From an uncultured Arcanobacterium sp. (GTDB lineage: Bacteria > Actinomycetota > Actinomycetes > Actinomycetales > Actinomycetaceae), in NCBI GenBank assembly GCA_945874735.1, contig CAMCHI010000009.1, forward strand, positions 1 through 48,439: a stretch of DNA of 48,439 nt. Direction: 5' to 3'. This document shows, one piece after another, positions 17,795-26,172 of this stretch. Made by a program: the position numbers and the translations under genes. Within the stretch, counting starts at the first letter, position 1, and each line of letters begins with the position of its first letter. Below the pieces are notes generated by a model that was given only the letters and a program-made list of their open reading frames with translations, searched no databases and was not told the origin of the DNA.

Positions 17795-18394
17795 TTAACT
17801 ATTTAGCTGAGCCAAAATCTGCTCAGCTACTAAGCGCACCGTAGGAAAAGATTGCAAAGGAGCTGGTTTAACTGGGTGAGGAGCTAAAATTTTTTCCATC
17901 CATACCACGTGATACCAGTTGCCATACTTATAACCAGCGTTAGTGAAACGCCCCACGAAGTTGTAACCCATTTTTTCATGGAAACGTACACTAGCATTAG
18001 TGAGGAACTCGTCCTCCACTTCCGGTACCCCGATACAGGCATTTAAGTTAAATACATTTTGCAGTTTCAATAACTCTTCTAAAGCAGTGTAGAGCTGACG
18101 CCCAATACCGCTACGCCGCATATCTTGCGCTAAATAGACGGAGGTTTCCACCGACCAATCGTAAGCTGCACGCGGACGGAAACGTGACGCATAAGCATAA
18201 CCCCACACCTGCTGAGTGAGCGGATCAGAAGCCACCACCAACGGATAAGTAGCCGTAATGTGTTCCAAGCGTTGCACAAACTCAGCAAACGGCGGTATCT
18301 CATATTCAAAAGTAACGGCAGTATTAGCTACATAGTAAGAATAAATTTCATAAATTTGAGGATAATCATCTACGTTAGCTAACCGTAGCTCCAT
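17795..18394 (-). CDS. GNAT N-acetyltransferase, phosphinothricin-acetyltransferase-like
   Basis: An acetyl-CoA-dependent N-acetyltransferase of the Pat/Bar type; the natural substrate is unknown. The domain reads MELRLANVDDYPQIYEIYSYYV at the start, AYASRFRPRAAYDWSVETSVYL in the middle, and the acetyl-CoA loop RRSGIGRQLY. NASVRFHEKMGYNFVGRF marks the C-terminal part, and VVWMEKIL ends the fold. The start at 18394 is preferred because GGAAAGG lies just upstream of that ATG; an upstream TTG at 18409 would overlap that site. It is 57 bp upstream of dxs on the same strand. Confidence 0.88.
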   Translation of the reverse strand: MELRLANVDDYPQIYEIYSYYVANTAVTFEYEIPPFAEFVQRLEHITATYPLVVASDPLTQQVWGYAYASRFRPRAAYDWSVETSVYLAQDMRRSGIGRQLYTALEELLKLQNVFNLNACIGVPEVEDEFLTNASVRFHEKMGYNFVGRFTNAGYKYGNWYHVVWMEKILAPHPVKPAPLQSFPTVRLVAEQILAQLNS

Positions 18395-18534
18395 ATCTGC
18401 CCTTTCCAAAACTATTATCAGCCCCTGCTCACAGCACTAAAAGTTAGATGCGTTGATAAACTTGGTTGATTAATTTACCTACTCCAAAGTCTATCCATTA
18501 TATGAGGAAAAGTCGCCTAAACGCAGAGAAAATA

Positions 18535-18552
18535 GGTGTAGTTTAATACACC
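18535..18552 (-). terminator. Terminator-like hairpin after the TRAM methyltransferase gene
   Basis: GGTGTA and TACACC form a six-base stem around six bases, extended by flanking A/T pairs. On the minus strand it is followed by TATTTTCT, which suits a terminator for the gene ending at 18690. The plus strand also has a T-rich tail. The remaining sequence in 18410-18689 shows no gene. Confidence 0.55.
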
Positions 18553-18689
18553 TTATTGTTTTGCACATATAAATTAATCCAGTGATTCCCTACTTACCCC
18601 TAAGTTAGGCACATAAATATCAATATAATTCACCATTTTTATATCTATTTTTGAGCACAGTTCAGGCTTTATTCACTAACCTTCAAGAC

Positions 18690-20099
18690 TTATTTACTCG
18701 CTGACGTATTTTTAGATAACAGCGCTACCGTCTCCACGTGATGCGTATGCGGGAAAATATCTAAGGCTTGGAAACGAGTTATTTGCCAGCCGGTTTCTCT
18801 AAAACGTCGCAAGTCTCGTGCCATACTTGCAGGATCGCAAGACACTAAAATTACTGCTTCCAATTCTGTATCTGCTAAAGCGTCAATCGCTGCGTTTCCT
18901 AAACCGGCACGAGGAGGGTCTGCTAGAAGTAGTGAAGATTTTCCTACTAAATCCTTTATATTATCTGCATTAATATGTGCTACCTCTATTTGCACATTTT
19001 TATAGTCACGCAAATTATGCCGCGCAGCAGTTACTGCTTTCTCCCCCAACTCGTAAGTACGCAAGTCTAAAGCACCGCCACTAGCTAAAGCTAACGCTTT
19101 AGTAAACAGTCCTGCTCCCGCAAAAAGTTCCACTACTTTCTCTGCTCCAGTGCTTTGCCAAAAATCTAGCACTACTTCCACTAACGCTTGCGGAGCATAA
19201 CGATGTATCTGCCAAAAACCAGATGCACTCACCTGATAGTTAGCTTCTTTCTCCCCTAACCATACTATTTCTTGCACATACTCATTTTTTATTCTGGTAG
19301 CCTCTAGACGCCCTAAATCCCAAGCAAATACACTTTCACCAGCTACAAGTCTTAATTCTCCACCACTACTAGCAACTGCTTTTACCCGCGTACCAGCTTT
19401 TATTAAGTCATTCCATACTTTAGCTTTTTCGCCAAATAGCATCGCTTCTAGTTCCGGCTTTGCTAAGAGCATTTGTGATAACGGCAGTAATTCATGGCTT
19501 TGTTCTCTATACATTCCAAAGCCGTGTTCTAGCTTAGTAAGTTCAATCCGAGAACGTGTCTGCCACTCTTGCCCCGCGCTTACGGCTGCTACTTCCAAAA
19601 CAGGAATAGAGAAAATATCAGCTGGCACAGCAAAAGCAACTTCCTTATCTTTATCTTTTGCTACTATCGCTGCTTGTTTTTGTGTTTTTTCTGCTGAAAC
19701 CCGCATATCCTTACTGGTACTTAAAACTACCGGTTTTACCAGCAAATCCAGCAAGTTTTCTACTACCTGCTCACCCCCGATACGTTTCACCTGATTTTCC
19801 AGCATTCGCGCTTTCCAACACCTTTGCATTGGCAAGACAATATGTCCAAAATCTGCCGCTCCCGTATATCCAGCTGCTCCTAGTTCCCAAGGGTGAGTAA
19901 TTCGGTGCGGGCTAGGTTGGATAACTTCTCGTACTATGCCTTTCCAAAACTTAGCACGCTGTTGCGTAACTTCTACCTTAACTATCTCTCCTGGGATCCC
20001 CCCGCGCACAAACACCACTACTTGTCCATGTCGTGCCACACATAATCCACCATGTGCCACATCAGTAAGCTCTAGCGTTAGATATTTTATGTCCGTCAT
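18690..20099 (-). CDS. TRAM-domain, SAM-dependent RNA (uracil-5-)methyltransferase, TrmA/RlmD family
   Basis: Expected to methylate a uridine in rRNA or tRNA; which one cannot be told. The 469-residue protein has an N-terminal TRAM domain (1-60), a central domain and a C-terminal Rossmann methyltransferase. The methyltransferase has VVELFAGAGLFTKAL (SAM site), LLLADPPRAGLG, the catalytic VSCDP Cys421 and the general-base Glu456 in HHVETVALL. The iron-sulfur cysteines of E. coli RlmD are replaced (GAAGYTGAADFGHI), as usual in actinobacterial relatives. Residues about 118-160 form a Lys/Ala-rich insertion. The gene lies seven bases downstream of the permease gene, as in the Rv2689c-Rv2690c pair. 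Confidence 0.9.
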   Translation of the reverse strand: MTDIKYLTLELTDVAHGGLCVARHGQVVVFVRGGIPGEIVKVEVTQQRAKFWKGIVREVIQPSPHRITHPWELGAAGYTGAADFGHIVLPMQRCWKARMLENQVKRIGGEQVVENLLDLLVKPVVLSTSKDMRVSAEKTQKQAAIVAKDKDKEVAFAVPADIFSIPVLEVAAVSAGQEWQTRSRIELTKLEHGFGMYREQSHELLPLSQMLLAKPELEAMLFGEKAKVWNDLIKAGTRVKAVASSGGELRLVAGESVFAWDLGRLEATRIKNEYVQEIVWLGEKEANYQVSASGFWQIHRYAPQALVEVVLDFWQSTGAEKVVELFAGAGLFTKALALASGGALDLRTYELGEKAVTAARHNLRDYKNVQIEVAHINADNIKDLVGKSSLLLADPPRAGLGNAAIDALADTELEAVILVSCDPASMARDLRRFRETGWQITRFQALDIFPHTHHVETVALLSKNTSASK

Positions 20100-20106
20100 T
20101 TTTCTT

Positions 20107-21915
20107 TTACCTATCTTGCGTAAAATCTACTAAATGCGGTACTTCACTAATGATTACTCCCGCTTCTCGCCGCAACTGTTTAATAATACGTGGCACAAAA
20201 TGGCGAGAAATAAAATGCGAAAACTCATTATCAGCAATCAAACGCGGATAAATCACCATAATCGGCTCATGTGGGTGCAGTCTCCGTTGCCGTCTAATAA
20301 AATCTAATACGGGTTCCATCATTGCCCCAGCTGGCGTACCTAAAATCGTCAAATTCATCCGGATATGGGCTTCTTCCCAGTCTGCTTGCAATTGTTTGGT
20401 GCGTGCCGGATATAAATCTACACATACTGCTTGCACTGTGGAAAGTCGCATAGCTAAAGCCCAATCAATAGCTTTCAGACTGGCCTCATTTAGAGCATTT
20501 ACCAAGACCACCCCATGTATTCGGGTAGGTAAGTCACGTTGCTCTAAAAAGTTTTCCACCGATACTGCTTCGTTTACTTTTCCTAAACCACGCTGATAAA
20601 AACCTAAGAAAAACATAGGCGCTAACAACAACACAAAAGTCCACCACACGTATTGCACAGAAATAAGCACAAAACTGAGAATTAAAACGCCGAGTAAAAA
20701 AGTGTAGAAACCAAAAATATAAAACAGTCGTTTAGCTGCTGTACGTTCTGTTTTCCCAGTAGAATTACGCAAAATATAACGCGACCGTGCCATCATGGCT
20801 AGGCATGTCAAAATTGCAATAACATAGGCAGTAAGAATAAAAATAACCGTAACGAAACGGGCCGAGTTTAGAAAATAGGTAGAAATACTAGCCACTATCG
20901 CTATAAATAGCACTAATAATCTACGAGAAATACGTTCATCTTGCACCCCTAGCTTACGAGGTAAAATACCCCCAATTGCTAATTCTCGCAGTAAACGAGG
21001 TAACTGCCAGTAAGAACTAACCACTAAGCTCGCTCCCAGCAACAACAGGCACACCCCTATTGCCCACCACGCCCAAGACGGCAATAAAATGCGCGTCATC
21101 TCCAATACTGGCACCGTGTCGATCAAGTACACCCGTAATACTTTCACTGCAATATAAAGCGTTAAAAGCACAATCCCTATCACGCTCAACATATACGGCA
21201 AAATATCTCGTAAACGCACTCTGCGATCACTACCATGCACTAAAATCCGTTCCCCTAAAATAATCATGGCTGCAGCAGGCATACACGCCACTAGGAAAGA
21301 CTCGAAACGCTCTAAAGGTGTATAAGGCTCAACGGGCACATTCATTTCTGCAATAGCACTCGACACGGTAGTTAAACGCTCCGGATCACTAATTTCTTGC
21401 GTTAAGGCAATTAACACCACCACAGTCACTAGCACCGAAGCCAGTATTGCTAAAACCCGCAAAATCAAGTTGGAACTAACGGGACGATTAAACAAGCACG
21501 GCAAGGCTAACAGCATAGTAAAAAACGCAGAAAGTGGAGCTTTCCAGACGTCCCATACTGTGAAAGCCTGTAGCACGAGCATAATCAGCTCTACTCCTAG
21601 TAGCACCAGCATGCAAAGCGCAATCATTTGCGCTCCCCCGAATAGTCTACCTACTCGCGCCCCTAAGTATTTAGCTACCAGTTCATGATTGTAACGCTGT
21701 GGAATTACTACATTTAACTGATGAGTAACTCCCGCGGTCAAAGCAAACAATGCTAAACCAGCTATCACTGGAATAAACAAACTCAAATTGAGCATACTAT
21801 TTTCTGCTGGACGGAGAATCACTTGTGGAAGTATTACGGCAACCACGCATAAAACAACCGCGGCATAGCTCTTAGCAAAAACCGGAGCAAACTCATCTAA
21901 AATAGTTTTTTTCAT
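20107..21915 (-). CDS. APC-superfamily permease (Rv2690c-like)
   Basis: A roughly 600-residue integral membrane protein with about twelve hydrophobic segments in the first 430 residues. A soluble C-terminal domain of about 150 residues follows (from LPTRIHGVVLVNALNEASLKAI). It resembles the amino-acid/polyamine/cation permeases encoded next to trkA genes in Actinobacteria. The substrate is unknown; the divergent TrkA pair suggests a link to potassium, which is inference. Two ATG codons stand in tandem. I prefer the second (21915) because TAACCT at 21928-21923 is seven bases upstream, the spacing of a leaderless start. No Shine-Dalgarno sequence is present. Confidence 0.87.
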   Translation of the reverse strand: MKKTILDEFAPVFAKSYAAVVLCVVAVILPQVILRPAENSMLNLSLFIPVIAGLALFALTAGVTHQLNVVIPQRYNHELVAKYLGARVGRLFGGAQMIALCMLVLLGVELIMLVLQAFTVWDVWKAPLSAFFTMLLALPCLFNRPVSSNLILRVLAILASVLVTVVVLIALTQEISDPERLTTVSSAIAEMNVPVEPYTPLERFESFLVACMPAAAMIILGERILVHGSDRRVRLRDILPYMLSVIGIVLLTLYIAVKVLRVYLIDTVPVLEMTRILLPSWAWWAIGVCLLLLGASLVVSSYWQLPRLLRELAIGGILPRKLGVQDERISRRLLVLFIAIVASISTYFLNSARFVTVIFILTAYVIAILTCLAMMARSRYILRNSTGKTERTAAKRLFYIFGFYTFLLGVLILSFVLISVQYVWWTFVLLLAPMFFLGFYQRGLGKVNEAVSVENFLEQRDLPTRIHGVVLVNALNEASLKAIDWALAMRLSTVQAVCVDLYPARTKQLQADWEEAHIRMNLTILGTPAGAMMEPVLDFIRRQRRLHPHEPIMVIYPRLIADNEFSHFISRHFVPRIIKQLRREAGVIISEVPHLVDFTQDR

Positions 21916-21961
21916 CATAAACAGGTTACGCTCTTCCCCACTTTAAGGTAATCTACTAAAC
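21916..21961. promoter_or_regulatory. Back-to-back leaderless promoters for the permease and trkA genes
   Basis: Only about 45 bp separate the divergent starts. Minus strand: TAACCT (21928-21923), seven bases before ATG 21915. Plus strand: TAATCT (21949-21954), seven bases before GTG 21962. Each -35 region must therefore overlap the other gene's promoter or start, so the two are likely to be transcriptionally coupled or mutually exclusive. Confidence 0.5.
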
Positions 21962-22630
21962 GTGCATTTCGTCATTATGGGTTGTGGCAGAGTAGGTGCT
22001 TCACTAGGAGTACAGCTACTCGAAATGGGCCACACAGTTGCAATTATAGACCGTGACGCGGACGCTTTTCGCCGTCTGCCTGAAAATTTTGCTGGGCAAT
22101 TAGTAACGGGAGTCGGGTTCGATAAAGAAGTATTAATCACCGCCGGAATTAAAGAAGCACAAGGCTTTGTGGCGGTGTCTTCTGGAGATAACTCCAACAT
22201 TATCGCCTCTCGAGTAGTACGTGATAATTTCCAAATAGAAAACGTAGTCACCCGTATCTACGATTCTTCCCGCGCAGATGTATACGAACGGCTCGGTATA
22301 GCCACCGTACCGACCGTTAAATGGACTTCGCAACAAATTATGAGCAAACTAATCCCATCTGGCCCTCACTTAGAATATCACGATGCTGCAAACCAAATGA
22401 GCCTATTTACCGCAGATTTACACGATAGCTGGCTAGGCAAAACCTGCGCCACAATAACTGCGACTGTGCCTGCATCATTAGCCTATTTAGTACGTAATTC
22501 TAAGGCATTTATCCCGACTTCCGATACGGTAGTACAAGATGGAGATAAAATATTTTTAATCGCGCCAGCTAAAGAAACCTTAGCTATTCAGCGCATATTA
22601 AATCATCCATTTAAGGCAGACTCGCTATGA
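21962..22630 (+). CDS. trkA: TrkA-family potassium uptake regulator (CeoB-like)
   Basis: A cytosolic RCK-type subunit that binds NAD(H) or nucleotides and gates a Trk/Ktr-type potassium channel. The 222-residue sequence begins MHFVIMGCGRVGASLG, the Rossmann dinucleotide loop GxGxxG, with acidic D35-D37 following strand 2 (IIDRDADAF). The N-terminal RCK_N domain spans 1-130 and TrkA_C about 135-222. The GTG start has no ribosome-binding site and appears leaderless. The gene overlaps the next trkA gene by four bases (ATGA). No membrane Trk/Ktr subunit is encoded in this window. Confidence 0.93.
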   Translation: MHFVIMGCGRVGASLGVQLLEMGHTVAIIDRDADAFRRLPENFAGQLVTGVGFDKEVLITAGIKEAQGFVAVSSGDNSNIIASRVVRDNFQIENVVTRIYDSSRADVYERLGIATVPTVKWTSQQIMSKLIPSGPHLEYHDAANQMSLFTADLHDSWLGKTCATITATVPASLAYLVRNSKAFIPTSDTVVQDGDKIFLIAPAKETLAIQRILNHPFKADSL

Positions 22631-23316
22631 AAGTGTTAATTGCTGGTGCAGGTAATGTGGGACGTTCCATTGCCAACGATTTATGTGAACGCCACTATGA
22701 AGTAACTATTGTGGAACATGACCCGCAAGCTATGCGCACTTATCGCGTACCTGAAGCCCATTGGGTGTTGGCTGATGCTTGTGAAGTAGCTAAGTTAAAA
22801 AAAATACCTTTAGATGAGATGGATGTAGTGGTTGCCGCTACCGGAGATGACAAAGTAAATTTAGTGCTTTCTTTGCTTGCTAAAACCGAATTTGGGATAC
22901 CGCGCGTAGTGGCACGAGTAAATAATCCTGCTAATGAATGGCTGTTTAACGACTCTTGGGGTGTAGACTTCGCGGTATCTACTCCACGCATCATGACCAT
23001 GATAGTAGATGACGCGGTATCGACTGGAGAATTAACTAGACGGCTAGAATTTGAGGACTCCCAAGCCAGCATTTATCAAGCCTTAATTGCTAGTAAATCT
23101 TGCTTAGTGGGAAAGCGGTTACACCAGTTGCCCTTACCACAATCATTCTTCGTATCCGGTATTATTCGCAACGGTATTCCCCTGCCAGCTGATCCTGCTT
23201 TCTTGCTAGAGCCTAATGATCGTCTAATTTTCTTAGCATATGACCCGCTAGCTACAGATTTAGTGGAATTGAATGCTCTGACCACCGGAGAAAGTAGCGA
23301 AAAGAGCACCCTGTAA
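22627..23316 (+). CDS. trkA: TrkA-family potassium uptake regulator (CeoC-like)
   Basis: Second RCK subunit, 229 residues, beginning MKVLIAGAGNVGRSIANDL with a GxGxxG nucleotide loop and VEHDP after strand 2. The conserved VAATGDDKVNLVLSLLAK and ARVNNPANEWLF blocks identify the TrkA_N domain, and a TrkA_C domain lies at about 145-225. Its ATG overlaps the stop of the upstream trkA gene, so the two are translationally coupled and probably form a hetero-oligomer. The arrangement copies mycobacterial ceoB-ceoC. It converges on the OB-fold gene across 39 bp. Confidence 0.93.
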   Translation: MKVLIAGAGNVGRSIANDLCERHYEVTIVEHDPQAMRTYRVPEAHWVLADACEVAKLKKIPLDEMDVVVAATGDDKVNLVLSLLAKTEFGIPRVVARVNNPANEWLFNDSWGVDFAVSTPRIMTMIVDDAVSTGELTRRLEFEDSQASIYQALIASKSCLVGKRLHQLPLPQSFFVSGIIRNGIPLPADPAFLLEPNDRLIFLAYDPLATDLVELNALTTGESSEKSTL

Positions 23317-23355
23317 ACTATCACTATCCAGCAAATATCTCTGCTAGTGCAGGTC

Positions 23356-23601
23356 TTAAACTTTTTGCAAAATACGATACTCGGGATTGTAAATTACGGG
23401 AATAGAATCTACCCACACTAAATTCCCGCTAATAGCTAACTGATCTCCAATATCTACGGCTTGTAGTTTACGACGCGACTGAAACAGCAGTGAATAAGTG
23501 GCGTCATCAGTGTCAATATCTACGCGCACCACGGGTTTATCCGTATAGCCCGGATAAGAAATAGCACTCACCACTCCAGAGGTCTTAATCCATCTGCTCA
23601 C
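23356..23601 (-). CDS. Small OB-fold nucleic-acid-binding protein
   Basis: An 81-residue, beta-rich protein matching the short actinobacterial OB-fold family encoded beside trkA and DUF3710 genes (Rv2694c position). The pattern GVVSAISYPG, VVRVDIDTDDATYSLLFQ and DIGDQLAISGNLVW fits five alternating strands. No catalytic residues are evident, and the ligand is unknown. The start is GTG with a poor ribosome-binding site, 24 bp after the DUF3710 stop. It is shorter than the mycobacterial homologue, lacking the N-terminal extension. Confidence 0.75.
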   Translation of the reverse strand: MSRWIKTSGVVSAISYPGYTDKPVVRVDIDTDDATYSLLFQSRRKLQAVDIGDQLAISGNLVWVDSIPVIYNPEYRILQKV

Positions 23602-23625
23602 GAGTCACCCACACTTGCCCAGCTA

Positions 23626-24282
23626 TCACTGTATGTGTAACGGCAATAAATCTTTAGGCATATACGGTTCTTCACCGCGGTGTACTACTACTTGCCCCAG
23701 TATTTCTAATAATTCAGCAGCTCTCTGCGTATCAGTAGCTGCTCTACCATATATGGAAATACGCAATAACCATCGTGGCCCATCTACTCCTAAGAAACGA
23801 TGAGGAGCTAATAAACCACTATCTGGTAAAGGCAGTTGCGCGGCTAATTCTTTCCCTAACGGCCCGCCTACCTCTACTGAAGAACCACCTTGTGCAGCGA
23901 TACTGGTACGCATATCTAAACGCACCTGCTCCCATAACCCTTTATTTTTAGGCGCAGCAAATACTTGCAACTGTAAGGCGGAGCCCTGCAATATGTAGAC
24001 CACAGCTAACGATTTAGTAGCATCGCGCGGGTCGGGAGTAAACTGCATTTGTGCATCGGGCACTACTGGCAGCCATAAAGAGCCTGCATCGAGTAGTCCT
24101 TCTATATTCGCATCTACCTCTTGGGAATCTTGTGGCACATACTGAACGCTACATACACCAGACGCTACTTCCGCTTGAGTATCGCCTTCCATAGCCTCTG
24201 CCTCATATTCAGCTACTACAGAAGATTCTGGCAATTCCTCACTGGTTTTTGCTCCAGCTTTACGCCAGTTAAATAATCCCAT
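23626..24282 (-). CDS. DUF3710 family protein
   Basis: A 218-residue actinobacterial protein of unknown function. The first 70 residues are acidic and probably disordered, after the start MGLFNWRKAG. The conserved domain includes SLWLPVVPDAQMQF, AVVYILQGSALQLQVFAAPK, WEQVRLDMRTSIAAQGG and FLGVDGPRWLLRISIYGRAA. The ATG follows the DUF4193 stop directly (TAAATG), so the two genes form one unit. In mycobacteria a dUTPase gene lies beside DUF3710, but none is present here. Confidence 0.88.
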   Translation of the reverse strand: MGLFNWRKAGAKTSEELPESSVVAEYEAEAMEGDTQAEVASGVCSVQYVPQDSQEVDANIEGLLDAGSLWLPVVPDAQMQFTPDPRDATKSLAVVYILQGSALQLQVFAAPKNKGLWEQVRLDMRTSIAAQGGSSVEVGGPLGKELAAQLPLPDSGLLAPHRFLGVDGPRWLLRISIYGRAATDTQRAAELLEILGQVVVHRGEEPYMPKDLLPLHIQ

Positions 24283-24582
24283 TTAGGACGCACACTCCGC
24301 GCATACTGGTAGCCCATTTTCTTCATATGCTAACTGAGAACGGTGATGTACCAAGAAACAACTGGAACAAGTAAATTCGTCCTCTTGTGCTGGTATCACT
24401 GCCACGGTTAGTTCCACATTGGAAAGATCTGCACCCGGTAGCTCAAAACCGTCTGCCGCCTCTGCCTCGTCAATATCTACCGAGCTAGATTGATGATCCG
24501 AACGCCGAGTTTTCAACTCATCAAAGGAATCTTCCTTTAGTTCCTCTACCTGCTTGCGAGGTGCATCGTAATCAGTAGCCAT
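24283..24582 (-). CDS. DUF4193 zinc-ribbon-like protein
   Basis: A 99-residue protein of the actinobacterial DUF4193 family. It has an acidic, probably disordered N-terminal half beginning MATDYDAPRKQVEELKEDS. The C-terminal zinc-ribbon-like module has two cysteine pairs, CSSC and CAEC. In mycobacteria the counterpart is Rv2699c. Its molecular role is not established; a nucleic-acid or RNA-polymerase contact would suit the fold but is a guess. An AGGTGG site precedes the ATG. It is the first gene of the DUF4193-DUF3710-OB unit. Confidence 0.9.
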   Translation of the reverse strand: MATDYDAPRKQVEELKEDSFDELKTRRSDHQSSSVDIDEAEAADGFELPGADLSNVELTVAVIPAQEDEFTCSSCFLVHHRSQLAYEENGLPVCAECAS

Positions 24583-24737
24583 TTTTCCACCTATATATAC
24601 TAAACGGACTGTACCGCAATAAATAATAGCAGTACATTATATAATTTCTCCCCAGTCTTTCTATCAGAGCGAAAGCATTTATGCAAGAAAAAACGCAAAT
24701 TTACTCCACACACTTATTAAATTGCGCTTAAATTCCT

Positions 24738-24774
24738 TACCTTAAGGTAGCATTGGGTAAGCAGGAGGACAAGA
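24738..24774 (+). promoter_or_regulatory. sepH upstream palindrome and ribosome-binding site
   Basis: TACCTTAAGGTA at 24738-24749 is a perfect 12-bp palindrome just upstream of a possible TAGCAT -10 box. A strong AGGAGG at 24764-24769 then precedes the ATG by five bases. The palindrome could be an operator. Unlike many neighbours, this gene is clearly not leaderless. Confidence 0.4.
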
Positions 24775-26043
24775 ATGAAAGAACTAGAACTTTTAGGTTT
24801 GGATGCTACTGGCACTAAACTAACTTTCAATGATGCAGACGGCAATCGTTACACCGTCGATATTAATGAAGATTTACGCACCCAGGTGCGCAAAAGTGTG
24901 GCACATTCTTTAACTCCTCAAAATATTGCCCCCGCAATGCTAAGCGCTCGCGAACTGCAAGCTGCTATTCGCGCTGGTACTCCTCTTAGTAAGCTAACCG
25001 AACGCACTAATTTGCCCGTAGAGCAAATACAAAAACTTGCTTACCCTATTTATTCTGAACGTAACTATAATGCCAACCAAGCACAACAGTTTGTGCTTAA
25101 TGGTGATAATGAAGGAATTACTTTAGCTGAAATAGTAGTGGCACGGCTCGTAGAACGTGGCGTAAAAAGTGAAGAAATTAGTTGGGACGCAATAAAAGAC
25201 GGCGACTCACCATGGATTTTGATTGCCAGCTATGAAATTGCAGGAGAAGAATTTAACGCTAAGTGGAGTGTGAATACTTCTAGTCGCTCAGTGCGAGCTA
25301 TTAATGATGAAGCAGCTTGGTTTACAGAAAATCCAATATCTGTACATCAAACTCCGTGGCGTCCCCTCAACACCCCGCCGGTGACTGAACTAAACCAAAA
25401 AACAGATCACAATGCTCCTACCCATTTTGCGACTTCCAGTTTAGAAAATACGCTAGAAACTGTTGCGCAAGAAGGAAACTCCGTCACGGATAATTCTCCT
25501 GTATCAACCCCTCCTGCAAGTGCTATCTTAGAAGAAGAACATAGCAGTCCTACTCTTGATATTGACGCAGTATTAGCTTCTCTAGACTCCCAGCGCGGTA
25601 TTGCTAAACCTATGCCGATTTTAGAAGAAGAATTTTTTGGCGCACACCCTGCCCCCTCCGAACCAGAAATTGCTTCAGACACACAAATATTAGGTCTGCC
25701 ACCAGTGCGCACTCTGCAACCTAAAAATAATATCGTCCCCGATTCTTCTGCTTCCCTAAACGATACCGAAACGCTTTTAGCCTCAGATACTCCTGCTGGC
25801 TCTACTTCATCGGAAAGCACTTCACCTTTAACTGAAAATCCAGTTTTAACTAATTCTGAAAAAACTACAGACACCACTAACTCAAATAGTGCGTCAGCTG
25901 TTTTGGAGCAACCAGATACCCTACCTGGGCTGGAAACAACACCTAGCCCTAAAACTACACGGAAAAACAAGACCAAACGGGAACGTCCTGCCATGCCAAG
26001 TTGGGACGAAATTGTATTTGGCTATTCTGCTAAAGACGATTAA
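24775..26043 (+). CDS. sepH: Septation protein SepH
   Basis: SepH is an actinobacterial cell-division protein that promotes FtsZ assembly at the septum. The 422-residue product has the conserved N-terminal DUF3071 domain (about 1-165). It begins MKELELLGLDATGTKLTF and contains the helix-turn-helix-like segment IRAGTPLSKLTERTNLPVEQIQKLAYPIY. The C-terminal 240 residues are Ser/Thr/Pro/Glu-rich and disordered, ending in a short basic stretch and MPSWDEIVFGY, a conserved terminal motif. It has a good ribosome-binding site. It lies divergent from the DUF4193 gene, as in mycobacterial genomes. Confidence 0.93.
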   Translation: MKELELLGLDATGTKLTFNDADGNRYTVDINEDLRTQVRKSVAHSLTPQNIAPAMLSARELQAAIRAGTPLSKLTERTNLPVEQIQKLAYPIYSERNYNANQAQQFVLNGDNEGITLAEIVVARLVERGVKSEEISWDAIKDGDSPWILIASYEIAGEEFNAKWSVNTSSRSVRAINDEAAWFTENPISVHQTPWRPLNTPPVTELNQKTDHNAPTHFATSSLENTLETVAQEGNSVTDNSPVSTPPASAILEEEHSSPTLDIDAVLASLDSQRGIAKPMPILEEEFFGAHPAPSEPEIASDTQILGLPPVRTLQPKNNIVPDSSASLNDTETLLASDTPAGSTSSESTSPLTENPVLTNSEKTTDTTNSNSASAVLEQPDTLPGLETTPSPKTTRKNKTKRERPAMPSWDEIVFGYSAKDD

Positions 26044-26056
26044 AAATTACTTATCT

Positions 26057-26091
26057 GTTTTACCTGCTTACTATGAAAATGCGGGTAAAAC
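26057..26091. terminator. Hairpin between convergent sepH and tdk
   Basis: GTTTTACCTGC (26057-26067) pairs with GCGGGTAAAAC (26081-26091), giving 11 pairs with one G-T wobble around a 13-base loop. It lies 14 bp after the sepH stop and upstream of the tdk stop in the opposite direction. Neither side has a strong U-tract. Confidence 0.5.
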
Positions 26092-26172
26092 GGTAAACAA
26101 TTAAAGTTAATTAAAGTTTAACAATAAAAGCAATTAGCTCTTTACTCTCCACTTTCTTTACCAAAAATATGT

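Noticed and set aside
18690-20099. Loss of iron-sulfur cysteines in the methyltransferase as an unusual feature
   Set aside because: Actinobacterial members of this subfamily commonly lack them, so it is not peculiar to this gene.
25407-25994. A 195-codon minus-strand frame in the 3' half of sepH
   Set aside because: Low-complexity antisense of the disordered SepH tail, with no ribosome-binding site.
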